In this document: positions 16,263-24,855 of the stretch, in pieces
Numbering within the stretch: position 1 is the first letter of the stretch
How the letters are laid out: each line of letters starts with the position of its first letter
Assembly: GCF_027912535.1 (NCBI RefSeq)
Contig: NZ_CP115465.1
Coordinates: forward strand, 848,001 to 912,000
Direction: 5' to 3'
DNA: 64,000 bases
Source: Brevundimonas sp. NIBR11
GTDB taxonomy: Bacteria; Pseudomonadota; Alphaproteobacteria; Caulobacterales; Caulobacteraceae
Made by a program: the position numbers and the translations under genes
The notes under the pieces: model-generated
What the model was told of the DNA's origin: nothing
Databases searched by the model: none
What the model saw: the letters and a program-made list of their open reading frames with translations, nothing else

Positions 16263-17399
16263 TTACGCCTCGTCCTCTGAACCTGACGCAGGTCGATCGG
16301 ACGCGATCGGCAAGGGCGGCGACGGCAGGGTCGGCATGGTGAGGATGAAGCGCGTCTCGGCAGCGTCGGATACGGCTCTGAGCGTCCCTTCATGAGCCCG
16401 TGCGATCTCCGAGGCGATATGCAGACCGAGGCCGAGGCCCTGCTGGTTGGCGCGTACCTCGCCCCGGAAGAAGGGCTGGAACAGGCGATCCAGGGCGGCG
16501 GGCGGAATGGCGTCCCCGGCGTTGGCCACGGAAATCTCCAGCACCCCTTCGGCCGTCCGCGCGCTCAGCCGGATCGGCTGGCGGGGATCGCCGTGGACCA
16601 GGGCGTTGCCGAGAAGGTTCGACACCAGCTGCGCCATCCGGCCCGGGTCGAAGCTGACGGGATCCGGCAGGTCGAAGGCGCAGACCAGGGTGCGGCTGGG
16701 CTCGTCGACCTCGAGTTCCCGCACGACCTGGCGCAGCACCGGCTCCAGCGGTTCGATCGACCTGTGGAGATCGATGCCACTTCCCAGACGGCTGCGCGCG
16801 AAGTCCATGACGTCGTCGATGAGACCCGCCATCCGGTCGACGCTTGTCTCCATGAGTCGCAGGACGCCGAGCGCCTTCTCGTTCGGGGCCTCCCGCTTGA
16901 GCAGCCTCGCCGCGCCCACGATCGAGGCCAGGGGGTTGCGCAGGTCGTGGCCCAGGACGGCGATGAACTGTTCACGCAGTTCCGCCGTCGAGCGTTCGTC
17001 GTCGAGCCGCCCGCGGAGGTTTCGCTCGACGCTGCGCCGCTCGCTGGCGCGGAAGACCGCGACGCGTATTCCCACGACCTCGCCGGATGCGTCCCTCTGC
17101 TCGGTGGCGTTGACCAGGACGGGAAGCGTCTCGCCGGCCTCGGTCAGGAGATCGAGCACCACCTCCTCGATCCGGCCGCGCAGGCGCAGGCGCGGCAGGA
17201 CATTGGTCTCATAGTAGATGCGGCCCGGCAGGCTCAGGAGGTCGCGCAGCCTGCGGCCGACCAGCTCCTTCGACGGCTTGCCGATCCAGCCGCAGACGGT
17301 CGCGTTCGCGCGAGTGATGACCCCGTCCGCGCCGAGGATCAGATAACCGCAGGGCGCGTCCTCGAAGAGGACCTCGAAGTTGGTCGGCGGGATCGTCAT
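16263..17399 (-). CDS. PAS-domain sensor histidine kinase paired with an RsbQ-like hydrolase
   Basis: A 378-residue soluble kinase with no membrane segment. The PAS domain (residues about 6-120) has DAPCGYLILGADGVITRAN and LPGRIYYETNVLPRLRLRG. HisKA carries His151 in VLGHDLRNPLASI; the ATPase domain has N-box SNLLGNALVHG and G-boxes with GLGLGLHIA. The PAS sequence resembles those in RsbP-like phosphatases, whose PAS binds a ligand released by RsbQ. The ATG at 17399 lies 13 bp after the hydrolase stop, so the two are co-transcribed. It probably phosphorylates a stand-alone receiver such as that at 15796. Confidence 0.86.
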   Translation of the reverse strand: MTIPPTNFEVLFEDAPCGYLILGADGVITRANATVCGWIGKPSKELVGRRLRDLLSLPGRIYYETNVLPRLRLRGRIEEVVLDLLTEAGETLPVLVNATEQRDASGEVVGIRVAVFRASERRSVERNLRGRLDDERSTAELREQFIAVLGHDLRNPLASIVGAARLLKREAPNEKALGVLRLMETSVDRMAGLIDDVMDFARSRLGSGIDLHRSIEPLEPVLRQVVRELEVDEPSRTLVCAFDLPDPVSFDPGRMAQLVSNLLGNALVHGDPRQPIRLSARTAEGVLEISVANAGDAIPPAALDRLFQPFFRGEVRANQQGLGLGLHIASEIARAHEGTLRAVSDAAETRFILTMPTLPSPPLPIASDRPASGSEDEA

Positions 17400-17412
17400 G
17401 TCGATCCGGGGC

Positions 17413-18201
17413 TCAGACAAAGGCGCGGATCGCGGCGATGACCTCGGCCGGCGCGCTGAGGTTGGGGCAGTGCCCGGTCGCGTCGAGCATGACGAACGTG
17501 CTGCCGGGAATGCTGGCGTGGACATGGCGTCCCACGGCTTCCGGGGCGATGATGTCGTCGCGGCATTGCAGGATCAGGGCAGGGGTGGTCACCAGAGGCA
17601 GGTCCGCCCGATTGTCCGAGGTGAAGGTGGTGCGTGCAAAGGCCTCGGCGATCACAGGATCGACCCGGCAGAAGCTCTCGGTCAGTTCCTCGCCGAGCTC
17701 CGGGCGATCGGCATTGCCCATGATGGCGGGCGCCATGGCCTCCGACCAGGCCATCGGGCTCTCGGCAAGGAAGGCCAGGAGCTCCTCGATCTGATCGGCG
17801 GCGAACCCGCCGACATAGTCGCCGTCGTCGATGTAGCGCGGCGAGGGGCCGACCAGGATCAGCTGGGAGAAGAGGTCGGGCGCGCGGATAGAGGCCAGGA
17901 CCCCGATCATGCTGCTGACCGAGTGCCCGACGAAGACGACCTGGCTCAGGTCGAGCTCGCGGAGGATCTCGATCAGGTCGTCGGCGTAGCCTACAAGGCT
18001 GGCGTATTTGACGGGATTGTAGGCCTTGAGGTCCGAGCCGCCCGCCCCGACGTTATCGAACAGGAGGGTCCGGAAGTCCGTCTCGAACGACGGCGCCACA
18101 TGCCGCCACATGGCCTGGTCGCAGCCGAAGCCGTGGGCGAAGACCATCACCCGGTCGCCGTCGCCCCGCACGCGCACATTGCTTCGTTGAACAGCCGACA
18201 T
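17413..18201 (-). CDS. RsbQ-like alpha/beta hydrolase
   Basis: A 262-residue alpha/beta hydrolase. It begins with the RsbQ/D14/KAI2-type stretch SNVRVRGDGDRVMVFAHGFGCDQ. The triad is Ser94 (GHSVSS), Asp215 or Asp216 (QCRDDIIAP) and His244 (TGHCPNL), close to the spacing in B. subtilis RsbQ. RsbQ makes or delivers an unknown small molecule to a partner PAS domain. The start MSAVQRSN at 18201 is preferred over upstream codons. A GGAAAC-N17-CGTG promoter-like element lies upstream, consistent with stress control. Confidence 0.87.
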   Translation of the reverse strand: MSAVQRSNVRVRGDGDRVMVFAHGFGCDQAMWRHVAPSFETDFRTLLFDNVGAGGSDLKAYNPVKYASLVGYADDLIEILRELDLSQVVFVGHSVSSMIGVLASIRAPDLFSQLILVGPSPRYIDDGDYVGGFAADQIEELLAFLAESPMAWSEAMAPAIMGNADRPELGEELTESFCRVDPVIAEAFARTTFTSDNRADLPLVTTPALILQCRDDIIAPEAVGRHVHASIPGSTFVMLDATGHCPNLSAPAEVIAAIRAFV

Positions 18202-18253
18202 CAGGCGCCCCCAGGCTCCCTTCAGCTTGGCTTTCCAACATCTTATCGCGGGC

Positions 18254-18280
18254 CACGCCCCCGGACAATCGGGTGTTTCC
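18254..18280 (-). promoter_or_regulatory. Possible EcfG-type promoter of the rsbQ-like operon
   Basis: On the minus strand GGAAAC (18280-18275) and CGTG (18257-18254) are spaced by 17 nt. The alphaproteobacterial general-stress sigma EcfG recognises GGAAC-N16-17-CGTT. Two positions deviate, so this is weaker than the site at 23145. Confidence 0.35.
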
Positions 18281-18348
18281 AAGGTCGAACCGGCAACCGA
18301 TCAGGCGGCGGACGGTTAGGGCTGGCAAGTCTTCACCAGGAAATCCCC

Positions 18349-18759
18349 ATGTCCGACGCCGCCATCGCCGCCACCAAACGCTTCGGCGAGATCGTCAACA
18401 CCGGGGCGCTCGACGCCTTTCCGGAGGTCGTGGCCGAGGGCTGCGTCGACAATGATCCGGCTCCCGGACAGGGCGGCGGCCCCGAAGGGTTCAAGACCTT
18501 CTTCACCGGCATGCGGGCGGCCTTCCCCGACATGAAGGTGGAGCCCCAGACCATGGTCAGCGAGGGCGACCAGGTCGCCTTCGCCTACACCCTGACCGGG
18601 ACCCACCAGGGCGACTTTCTCGGCGTCGCCGCCACCGGCAAGCCCATCGAGGTCCGGGGCATGCAGATCGGCCGGTTCGAGAACGGCAAGATGGTGGAGC
18701 GCTGGGGCTCGTCGGACGAGCTCGGCATTCTCAAGCAGATCGGCGCGGCGCCGGTCTGA
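18349..18759 (+). CDS. SnoaL-like/ester cyclase protein
   Basis: A 136-residue NTF2-fold protein. The start ATG 18349 has CCAGGAA upstream. The pattern GPEGFKTFFTGMRAAFPDMK, then EGDQVAFAYTLTGTHQGDFLG and GKPIEVRGMQIGRFENGKMVERW is that of the SnoaL-like polyketide cyclase group. These are small cone-shaped folds often of unknown catalysis and common in stress-induced gene sets. It may be transcribed with the downstream flavin reductase (9-bp gap). Confidence 0.83.
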   Translation: MSDAAIAATKRFGEIVNTGALDAFPEVVAEGCVDNDPAPGQGGGPEGFKTFFTGMRAAFPDMKVEPQTMVSEGDQVAFAYTLTGTHQGDFLGVAATGKPIEVRGMQIGRFENGKMVERWGSSDELGILKQIGAAPV

Positions 18760-18768
18760 GGCGAGCCG

Positions 18769-20157
18769 GTGCTCAAGCCTGCGGCCTGCGACGTCGCGGT
18801 CATCGGCGCCGGCTCGGCGGGTCTGGCCGCCTATCATGCGGCGAAGGCCACGGGCGCCAAGGTTCTGCTGATCGAGGCCGGGCCCGGCGGCACGACCTGC
18901 GCTCGATACGGCTGCATGCCGTCCAAGCTGCTTCTGGCGGCCGCGCGTGCGGCGCGTGACGCCAGAGAGGCCGCGACGTTCGGCATCTGCGTCGGAGATT
19001 TCGCGATCGACGGCACGGCGGTCATGACCCGGGTGCAGCGTGAACGCGATCACTTCGTCGCGGGCGTGCTGGAGGAAGTCGCCGCCATCCCGCCATCGGA
19101 CAGGCTGCACGGCCGGGCGCGGTTCGCCGGCCCCGACACCCTGACGGTCGACGACCACACGCGCGTCTCGGCACGGTCCATCGTCATCGCCACCGGCGCG
19201 CGACCGGTTGTCCCCACGGATCTGGCCGAGACCTGCCAGGAGCGGGTCGTCACGCACGAGACGGTCTTCGACCTGGAGACATTGCCGCGCGCGCTGGCCG
19301 TGATCGGCGCGGGCCCGCTCGGTCTGGAGCTGGCCCTGGCCTTCGTCCGGCTGGGCGTGAAAACGACGATCTTCGACGAGGGGGACAGTATCGGGGCGGT
19401 CCGGGATCCGGTCGTCGCCGAGGCCGTGGCCGATCAGCTGAAGCGCGAGCTCATCTTCGAGCTCGGAGTGACGGTCGAGGCGAAGCGCAAGGCGGACGGC
19501 GACATCCTGCTTCACTGGACAGAGGCCGGCGGCAAGGCGCGACGCGGGACCTTCGACTACGTCCTCGTCGCGACGGGGCGGACGCCCGCGCTCGACGGGC
19601 TGGATCTCAACCTCGCCGGCCTGGACTGCGACGAGGACGGCGTGCCCGTCTTCGACCCGGACACCCTCCGCTGCGGGCGGTCGAACATCTTCATCGCCGG
19701 CGATGCCAACGACGACCGGCCCGTGCTTCACGAGGCGTCGCTTCAGGGGGAGCTCGCCAGCCGCAACGCCGCGCACGCGCCGAAGCTGGAGAAGCGGACG
19801 CCCATGCCGCAGATGGCGGTGGTCTATTCCGACCCCGACATCGCCACGGTCGGCCCGGGCTGGGACAAGGACGCGGCCGAGGGCTGGATCATCGGCTGCA
19901 GCGACGACGTCGGACGGGCGCGGGTCGACGGCAGGCCATCGGGAATCTTGCGCATCTATGCCGGGGCGGGCGACGGCGTGCTTCTTGGCGGCGAATTGTT
20001 CGGGCCCGACGTCGAGCATCTCGCCCATCTCCTGGCCTGGGCGGTGCAGCTGAAGATGACGGCCAGGGACGTGCTCGCGCTGCCCTTCTACCATCCGACG
20101 ATGGAAGAGAGTTTGCGGACCGCCCTGCGCAACCTGGCCGATCAGCAGAAGGGCTGA
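18769..20157 (+). CDS. Pyridine nucleotide-disulfide oxidoreductase (dihydrolipoyl dehydrogenase/MerA-like)
   Basis: A 462-residue class I flavoprotein with a GTG start 9 bp after the SnoaL stop. The FAD site is VIGAGSAGLAA, the redox disulfide is in CARYGCMPSK (CxxxxC), the NAD(P)H site is VIGAGPLGLELA, and the second FAD motif is NIFIAGDAND. The interface His-Glu is in FYHPTMEES. It lacks an HMA domain and a C-terminal Cys pair, so it is not MerA. It resembles uncharacterised lipoamide-dehydrogenase-like paralogues. The electron acceptor is unknown. Confidence 0.86.
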   Translation: MLKPAACDVAVIGAGSAGLAAYHAAKATGAKVLLIEAGPGGTTCARYGCMPSKLLLAAARAARDAREAATFGICVGDFAIDGTAVMTRVQRERDHFVAGVLEEVAAIPPSDRLHGRARFAGPDTLTVDDHTRVSARSIVIATGARPVVPTDLAETCQERVVTHETVFDLETLPRALAVIGAGPLGLELALAFVRLGVKTTIFDEGDSIGAVRDPVVAEAVADQLKRELIFELGVTVEAKRKADGDILLHWTEAGGKARRGTFDYVLVATGRTPALDGLDLNLAGLDCDEDGVPVFDPDTLRCGRSNIFIAGDANDDRPVLHEASLQGELASRNAAHAPKLEKRTPMPQMAVVYSDPDIATVGPGWDKDAAEGWIIGCSDDVGRARVDGRPSGILRIYAGAGDGVLLGGELFGPDVEHLAHLLAWAVQLKMTARDVLALPFYHPTMEESLRTALRNLADQQKG

Positions 20158-20159
20158 CC

Positions 20160-20966
20160 TCAGCCGCCGTCGCGGAAGTCCGGATAGAGGCTCATGCCGC
20201 CGTCGACGAAGAGGGTGGTCCCGACCACATAGTCGGCCGCGTCCGAGGCCAGCCAGACCGCGCTTTGCGCGATGTCCTCGACCTCGCCGATCCGGCCGTA
20301 GGGGATCAACTTCAACAGCTTTCTCGCCGCGGCCGGCGTGTCCCACGCGGCGGTGTTGATCGGCGTCCTGATCGCCCCCGGGGCGATGGCGTTGACGCGG
20401 ATCTTCTGGTCGGCGAGCTCCTGGGCCATCGTCTCCATCAGCATCCTCACCCCGCCCTTGGCCGCCGCATAGTTGGCGTGACCCGCCCAAGGGATGCGTT
20501 GGTGGACCGAGGTGACGAACAGCACCTTGCCGAGCGCCCTGGATCGATTGGGCTCCAGCCCCTGACGCCGGAAACGCCTGGCCGCCTCCTGGGCGCAGAG
20601 GAAGGCGCCGGTCAGGTCGAGGTCGATGACCTTGCGCCAGTCCTCTAGCTTCATCTCAAGAAAGGGAGCGTCAGACTGGGCGCCGGCGTTGGCGACGAGG
20701 ATGTCAACGCCGCCAAAATGGGCGTCGGCCGCATCGAAGAGCTTCTGGACATCGCGCGGTTTGGAGACGTCGCCCCGGACCGAGACCGCCCGGCCCTCTT
20801 TCTCGAGGATCTCGGCGGTCACGGCCTTGCCCGCCTCGGCATCGCTGTGATGGTTGACGACAACGGCAGCCCCCGCCTCGGCGAAGGCCAGAGCGATGGC
20901 CTTGCCGATGCCGGAGCTGGCGCCAGTGACGATGGCGCGCTGGCCGGCGAGAGGTTTCTGGCTCAT
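20160..20966 (-). CDS. SDR family oxidoreductase, glucose 1-dehydrogenase-like
   Basis: A 268-residue classical SDR. The start ATG 20966 overlaps the TGA of the glycosidase gene. The cofactor site is TGASSGIGKAIA, then NAGAQSDAPF, catalytic Ser in VTSVHQ, and YAAAKGG. It ends VDGGMSLYPDFRDGG, a C-terminus typical of bacterial glucose 1-dehydrogenases. Coupled to an amylo-1,6-glucosidase-like gene, it might oxidise a released sugar; that link is inference. Confidence 0.86.
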   Translation of the reverse strand: MSQKPLAGQRAIVTGASSGIGKAIALAFAEAGAAVVVNHHSDAEAGKAVTAEILEKEGRAVSVRGDVSKPRDVQKLFDAADAHFGGVDILVANAGAQSDAPFLEMKLEDWRKVIDLDLTGAFLCAQEAARRFRRQGLEPNRSRALGKVLFVTSVHQRIPWAGHANYAAAKGGVRMLMETMAQELADQKIRVNAIAPGAIRTPINTAAWDTPAAARKLLKLIPYGRIGEVEDIAQSAVWLASDAADYVVGTTLFVDGGMSLYPDFRDGG

Positions 20967-23035
20967 GCGGCGCGCTCCTCGGCGGGGGTGACGGATCCTG
21001 AGATGACGCCGCCGTCGCCTCGGCTGACGCGGCAGTCGAACCTTTGGTCGCCGACGGTCAGGCCCAGGATCTCCAGCCGGGCGACGCCTGTCGGCAGCAA
21101 GGGGTTGTCCAGCACCGGCCCTGACGGACCGGGGCGCAGACCGAGCAGTTCGGTCAGCAGATAGGGCGCCGCTCCGGCCGACCAAGCCTGCAGGGGCTCC
21201 GCGAACGGGCACCGTGCGGGAAACAGTCCGGGTTCGCGGTCGAATCCAATGAAGAACTCCGGCAGCCGGCCTATGGCGAAATGCTCCGACACATCGATCA
21301 GGGCGTCGAACAGGGCGACTGCGGGCGCGTCGAGACCATGACCCTTCATGCCGGCCGCGATCAGAGCGTTGTCGAACGGCCAGACGCTGCCGAGGTGATA
21401 GTTGAGGGGATTGTAGGCCGCCGCGTCCGCCGACAGGGTGCGCACCCCCCAGCCGCAGTTCATGTCGGGCCGCATCATCCGCTCGGCGGTGCGGCTCGCC
21501 TTGTCGGTGTCGGCGATGCCCGACCACAACACCTGGCCGGCGTTGGAGCTGACGACATCGAGCTGGCGCCCGCCGTCCTCCAGGCCCAGAACGAAACAAC
21601 CCTCGGCCTCCATCCAGAAGTCCGCGTTGAAGTGCTCGCGCAGGGCGTCTGCCGTGGCGTCGAGGCTGGCCGCAACCGCATCCTCGCCCGCCCTCCGGCA
21701 GGCTGCGGCCATCAGGCGTCGCGCGAGCCAGGCGTAGCCCTGGACTTCGCTGAGCGCGATCGAACCGTCGGACGGGCCGCCGTCGGCGCGCGGCACGCCG
21801 GTCTTGGAGTCCTTCCAACCCTGATGGATCACGCCGTCTTCGTTTTGGCGGTCGTAGGTCAGATAGCCCTTGGGATCGGCCGCGCTCCGCTCCGTCATCC
21901 ACGCCAGGGCCGCGTCGACGCTGGTCCGGAGCTCGTCGAACAGGGCATGCGATCCCGTCCACTCCGCATGGCGTCCGATGAGGATGAGGAACAGCGGCGT
22001 CGCGTCGATCGACAGATAGCTCGGCCGATGCGGGACCTCTCCCAGGTTGGCCATGGCGCCCACGCGGAGTTCATGCGGGATCTTGCCCCGCTCCTCCCCC
22101 GTCTCAGCGTCATTCTTTCGACCCTGGTGGCGGGCGAAGAGGCGCAGCACCCCTTCGGCCGGTCGGGGATCGAACGGCAGGCTCTGCAGGGCCGCGATCA
22201 AACTGTCCCGACCGAAGGGGGCGACGAACCAGGGCAGGCCGCCGGCGATGAAGGGCTCCTCGAGCTCGGTCAGCAGCATCGCCAGGTCCTGGAACGACCG
22301 ATCGAGCAGGCGGTCGAAGACGGGGTTGTCGCTGGAGACCGAGACGCCGTCGAACACTGCAGGCGCCGGCGGTATGGCGTGGGCGGGCGCGCCGACCTCC
22401 TCCACCTCGAAACGAATCTTGAGCGCTTCCGTCTGCTGCGCGTCGATTTCCAGGTCGAAGGCGAGCCGGCGGGCGCTGCCGTGGACCGTTATTGTGGGCG
22501 CGCCATCCAGCAGCATGGTCAGGCGCCGTTCGACCGCGTCGGCTCCGACGTAGCGGAAGGTCAGTCCATCGTCCCGGGTCTCGACGGAGCGCAGGGGGCC
22601 GCGCGATTTGGCCTCGGCGCCGCGCAGTTCGAAGATGTCCTCGAACAGGGCGTCGATCGTCAGGGCCAGTTCGAACCGGATCGGCTCCAGGGCGAAGTTG
22701 CGGATCTCGATCCGGTCGGCGAGGCCGAGGCCGTCGCCGGTGACCGTACGGCCGAGGCGCAGACCGAAGCACTGGGCCGCCATCGGCTTGCCGTCGGTCT
22801 GGACGATCTCGTCATTGGTCAGCTGGTGGACCGCCTCGAACCGGCGGGCCGCGCTCGACATCAGCACCAGGGGCTCACGGCCGCCGAGGGTGAGCTCGTA
22901 GCGGCTCAGGTAGCGGGTATCGCGGTGGAAGAGGCCGAAGCCGGCGTCGGTGCCGCCGGGTATCCATCCGTTCGGGCAGGTCCCAAGGAACAGGGCGCCG
23001 TCCTTGATCAGGATGGGCTGGGTGACTTCCGTCAT
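20963..23035 (-). CDS. Amylo-alpha-1,6-glucosidase/glycogen debranching-type protein
   Basis: A 690-residue protein. The N-terminal domain (GDE N-bis type) begins near ILIKDGALFLGTCPNGWIPGG and contains GLFHRDTRYLSRYEL. The C-terminal (alpha/alpha)6 domain has AGGLPWFVAPFGRDSLIAAL, YLSIDATPLFL, and LNYHLGSVWPFDNALIA, matching debranching-enzyme catalytic domains. I chose ATG 23035; the longer frame can only begin at TTG 23098. Such genes are frequent in alphaproteobacterial stress clusters. Substrate is likely an alpha-glucan. Confidence 0.85.
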   Translation of the reverse strand: MTEVTQPILIKDGALFLGTCPNGWIPGGTDAGFGLFHRDTRYLSRYELTLGGREPLVLMSSAARRFEAVHQLTNDEIVQTDGKPMAAQCFGLRLGRTVTGDGLGLADRIEIRNFALEPIRFELALTIDALFEDIFELRGAEAKSRGPLRSVETRDDGLTFRYVGADAVERRLTMLLDGAPTITVHGSARRLAFDLEIDAQQTEALKIRFEVEEVGAPAHAIPPAPAVFDGVSVSSDNPVFDRLLDRSFQDLAMLLTELEEPFIAGGLPWFVAPFGRDSLIAALQSLPFDPRPAEGVLRLFARHQGRKNDAETGEERGKIPHELRVGAMANLGEVPHRPSYLSIDATPLFLILIGRHAEWTGSHALFDELRTSVDAALAWMTERSAADPKGYLTYDRQNEDGVIHQGWKDSKTGVPRADGGPSDGSIALSEVQGYAWLARRLMAAACRRAGEDAVAASLDATADALREHFNADFWMEAEGCFVLGLEDGGRQLDVVSSNAGQVLWSGIADTDKASRTAERMMRPDMNCGWGVRTLSADAAAYNPLNYHLGSVWPFDNALIAAGMKGHGLDAPAVALFDALIDVSEHFAIGRLPEFFIGFDREPGLFPARCPFAEPLQAWSAGAAPYLLTELLGLRPGPSGPVLDNPLLPTGVARLEILGLTVGDQRFDCRVSRGDGGVISGSVTPAEERAA

Positions 23036-23144
23036 AAAGGGGGTGTCGCTCAAGTCCGGCTCCCAGTTCACGCAAGCCAGGCCAGCGAAGTCTAACAACG
23101 CGCCAGACGGCCGGTCGCTTCACTCCCAAGCAATTCAGAACGAT

Positions 23145-23170
23145 GGAAACGCCGCGGATGACGGGGCGTT
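23145..23170 (+). promoter_or_regulatory. EcfG-type general-stress promoter
   Basis: GGAAAC (23145-23150), a 16-nt spacer and CGTT (23167-23170) match the EcfG consensus GGAAC-N16-17-CGTT with one change. The start codon of the downstream SDR is 55 nt past the -10, leaving room for a normal leader. Confidence 0.55.
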
Positions 23171-23225
23171 GAGGCGGACCAGCCCGCCCGCACCGCGCGG
23201 CCGTTCACAGCCACAGGATTCTCCG

Positions 23226-24119
23226 ATGACCGACCGCATGACGATGCAGGACCCCCGCGAACAATACCCCAGGCCGCCCTTCCCGAAACAGCCGCAGCCG
23301 GTTCCCGGCCTTGCCGCGAAGATGGATCCCGAGCCCGATCACGGCGAGACCAGCTACAAGGGCTCGGGGAAGCTGACGGGCCGCAAGGCGCTCATCACCG
23401 GCGGCGATTCCGGCATCGGTCGCGCCGCCGCCATCGCCTATGCGCGCGAAGGCGCGGACGTCGCCATCGCCTATCTGCCGAGCGAACGGACCGACGCCGA
23501 CGAAGTCATCGCCCTGATCGAGGCCGAGGGTCGCAAGGCCGTGGCCCTGCCCGGCGAGATCACCAACGAGGCCTGGTGCAGACAGCTCGTGGCCAATGCG
23601 ATCGAGGGGCTGGGCGGACTCGACATCCTCGTCATCAACGCCGGCCACCAGCAGGCGCGTGAGTCGATCGCCGAGGTCACCTCGAAGGATTTCGACGTGA
23701 CGATGAAGACCAATCTCTACGCCATGCACTGGATCACCCAGGCGGCGGTCCCGCATCTGAAGCCCGGCTCGGCCGTCATCACCACGGCCTCGGTTCAAGC
23801 CTATGATCCGTCCGCTATCCTGCTCGACTACGCCACGACCAAGGCGGGCATCGTCGCCTACACCAAGGCGCTGGCGAAGCAGCTGATCGAGAAGGGCGTG
23901 CGCGCCAATGTCGTGGCGCCGGGGCCGTTCTGGACCGCGCTGCAGTCCAGCGGCGGTCAGCCGCAGGAGAAGGTCATGACCTTCGGTGAGCAGAGCGCCT
24001 TCGGCCGTCCGGGTCAACCGGTGGAGATTGCGCCTGTTTACGTCCTGCTGGCGTCACAGGAAGCGAGCTTCACGACCGGCGAGGTCTATGGGGTCACGGG
24101 CGGGGCGGGCATCGGCTAG
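23226..24119 (+). CDS. SDR family oxidoreductase of the YdaD/YghA stress type
   Basis: A 297-residue SDR with a 45-residue proline-rich N-terminal extension (QYPRPPFPKQPQ, MDPEPDHGETSYKGSGKL) that defines the YdaD/GsiB-associated group. The cofactor motif is TGGDSGIGRAAA, with NAGHQQ, catalytic Ser in TTASVQAYD and YATTKAGI. In B. subtilis the counterpart ydaD belongs to the general-stress regulon. An EcfG-like promoter sits directly upstream. Confidence 0.88.
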   Translation: MTDRMTMQDPREQYPRPPFPKQPQPVPGLAAKMDPEPDHGETSYKGSGKLTGRKALITGGDSGIGRAAAIAYAREGADVAIAYLPSERTDADEVIALIEAEGRKAVALPGEITNEAWCRQLVANAIEGLGGLDILVINAGHQQARESIAEVTSKDFDVTMKTNLYAMHWITQAAVPHLKPGSAVITTASVQAYDPSAILLDYATTKAGIVAYTKALAKQLIEKGVRANVVAPGPFWTALQSSGGQPQEKVMTFGEQSAFGRPGQPVEIAPVYVLLASQEASFTTGEVYGVTGGAGIG

Positions 24120-24297
24120 CTCGCCAGCGTCTGGACCGCAGCTCGGCCACGTCCAATACCTGCTCTTTGAATACCCGGAGTGTCCGCTTTTTGATGGTCG
24201 ACCAATGTCTGGTTCTTGGGCAAAGCGGAGAAACTAGACTGCGCATCGACGTCGTAACAAACTGGCAGTTCAAGATTGGGCTCGTGAGAACAACCCT

Positions 24298-24729
24298 GTG
24301 CTGAAACAATCAATCGCCGCTGTCATTTTTGCGGTCTTGCTGGGCGCCGCGAGTCAGGACGGTGGGACTAGTCCGTGGTTCGGGACGTGGGCGCTCAGGG
24401 CGCAGGACGCTGGCGACCGCCCCGAGACGTTGATCTACAGCGATGCCGGCGCCGGCGCGATGCGAATGGAGTCGGTGGAAGCCCAGAGCGTCATCGTTAC
24501 CCATTTCGATGGAGAGCCCATGGTCGATATCGGTCCCAATAGCTCCAGCAGTGCACTGGCTGTGACCGCGACTTCGCCGACAAGCTATGCCTGGACCTTT
24601 TGGAAGGATGGCCAGCCATTTGTGCAAGGCCTTAACACCCTCGCCGCTGATCGACAGTCTTTCACCGAAGTCAGTTGGCTGGCAGACGAACCCGAAAACA
24701 GGGTCACGCTGATTTACGAACGGCGTTGA
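24298..24729 (+). CDS. Hypothetical exported protein
   Basis: A 143-residue protein with a GTG start followed by a short signal peptide (LKQSIAAVIFAVLLGAASQ). The mature part reads SPWFGTWALRAQD, then beta-rich segments with TSYAWTFWKDG and VTLIYERR. The W-x-G-T-W opening resembles small periplasmic lipocalin/calycin-like proteins of alphaproteobacteria, but I cannot name a family. The gap before it (24120-24297) contains fragments of the GTCCGCT repeat. Confidence 0.65.
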   Translation: MLKQSIAAVIFAVLLGAASQDGGTSPWFGTWALRAQDAGDRPETLIYSDAGAGAMRMESVEAQSVIVTHFDGEPMVDIGPNSSSSALAVTATSPTSYAWTFWKDGQPFVQGLNTLAADRQSFTEVSWLADEPENRVTLIYERR

Positions 24730-24855
24730 CTGTCTGCGCGCTGAAGCGTCGCTCTGAATGTCCGCCTTGCGAGCCGAACTCGATGTCGGCTCTTGGCGCA
24801 TCTGCGCCGTTTGAGGCGTATTTTGAGGAAGGGGCGTCGATCGTGGGAGGTGGCA

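Noticed and set aside
18316..20490. 724-codon minus-strand ORF
   Set aside because: Antisense to the SnoaL and disulfide reductase genes, with His/Arg/Gly-rich low-complexity translation.
21281..23095. 604-codon ORF antisense to the debranching-like gene
   Set aside because: Composition typical of antisense frames in high-GC genes; no start signal or domain.
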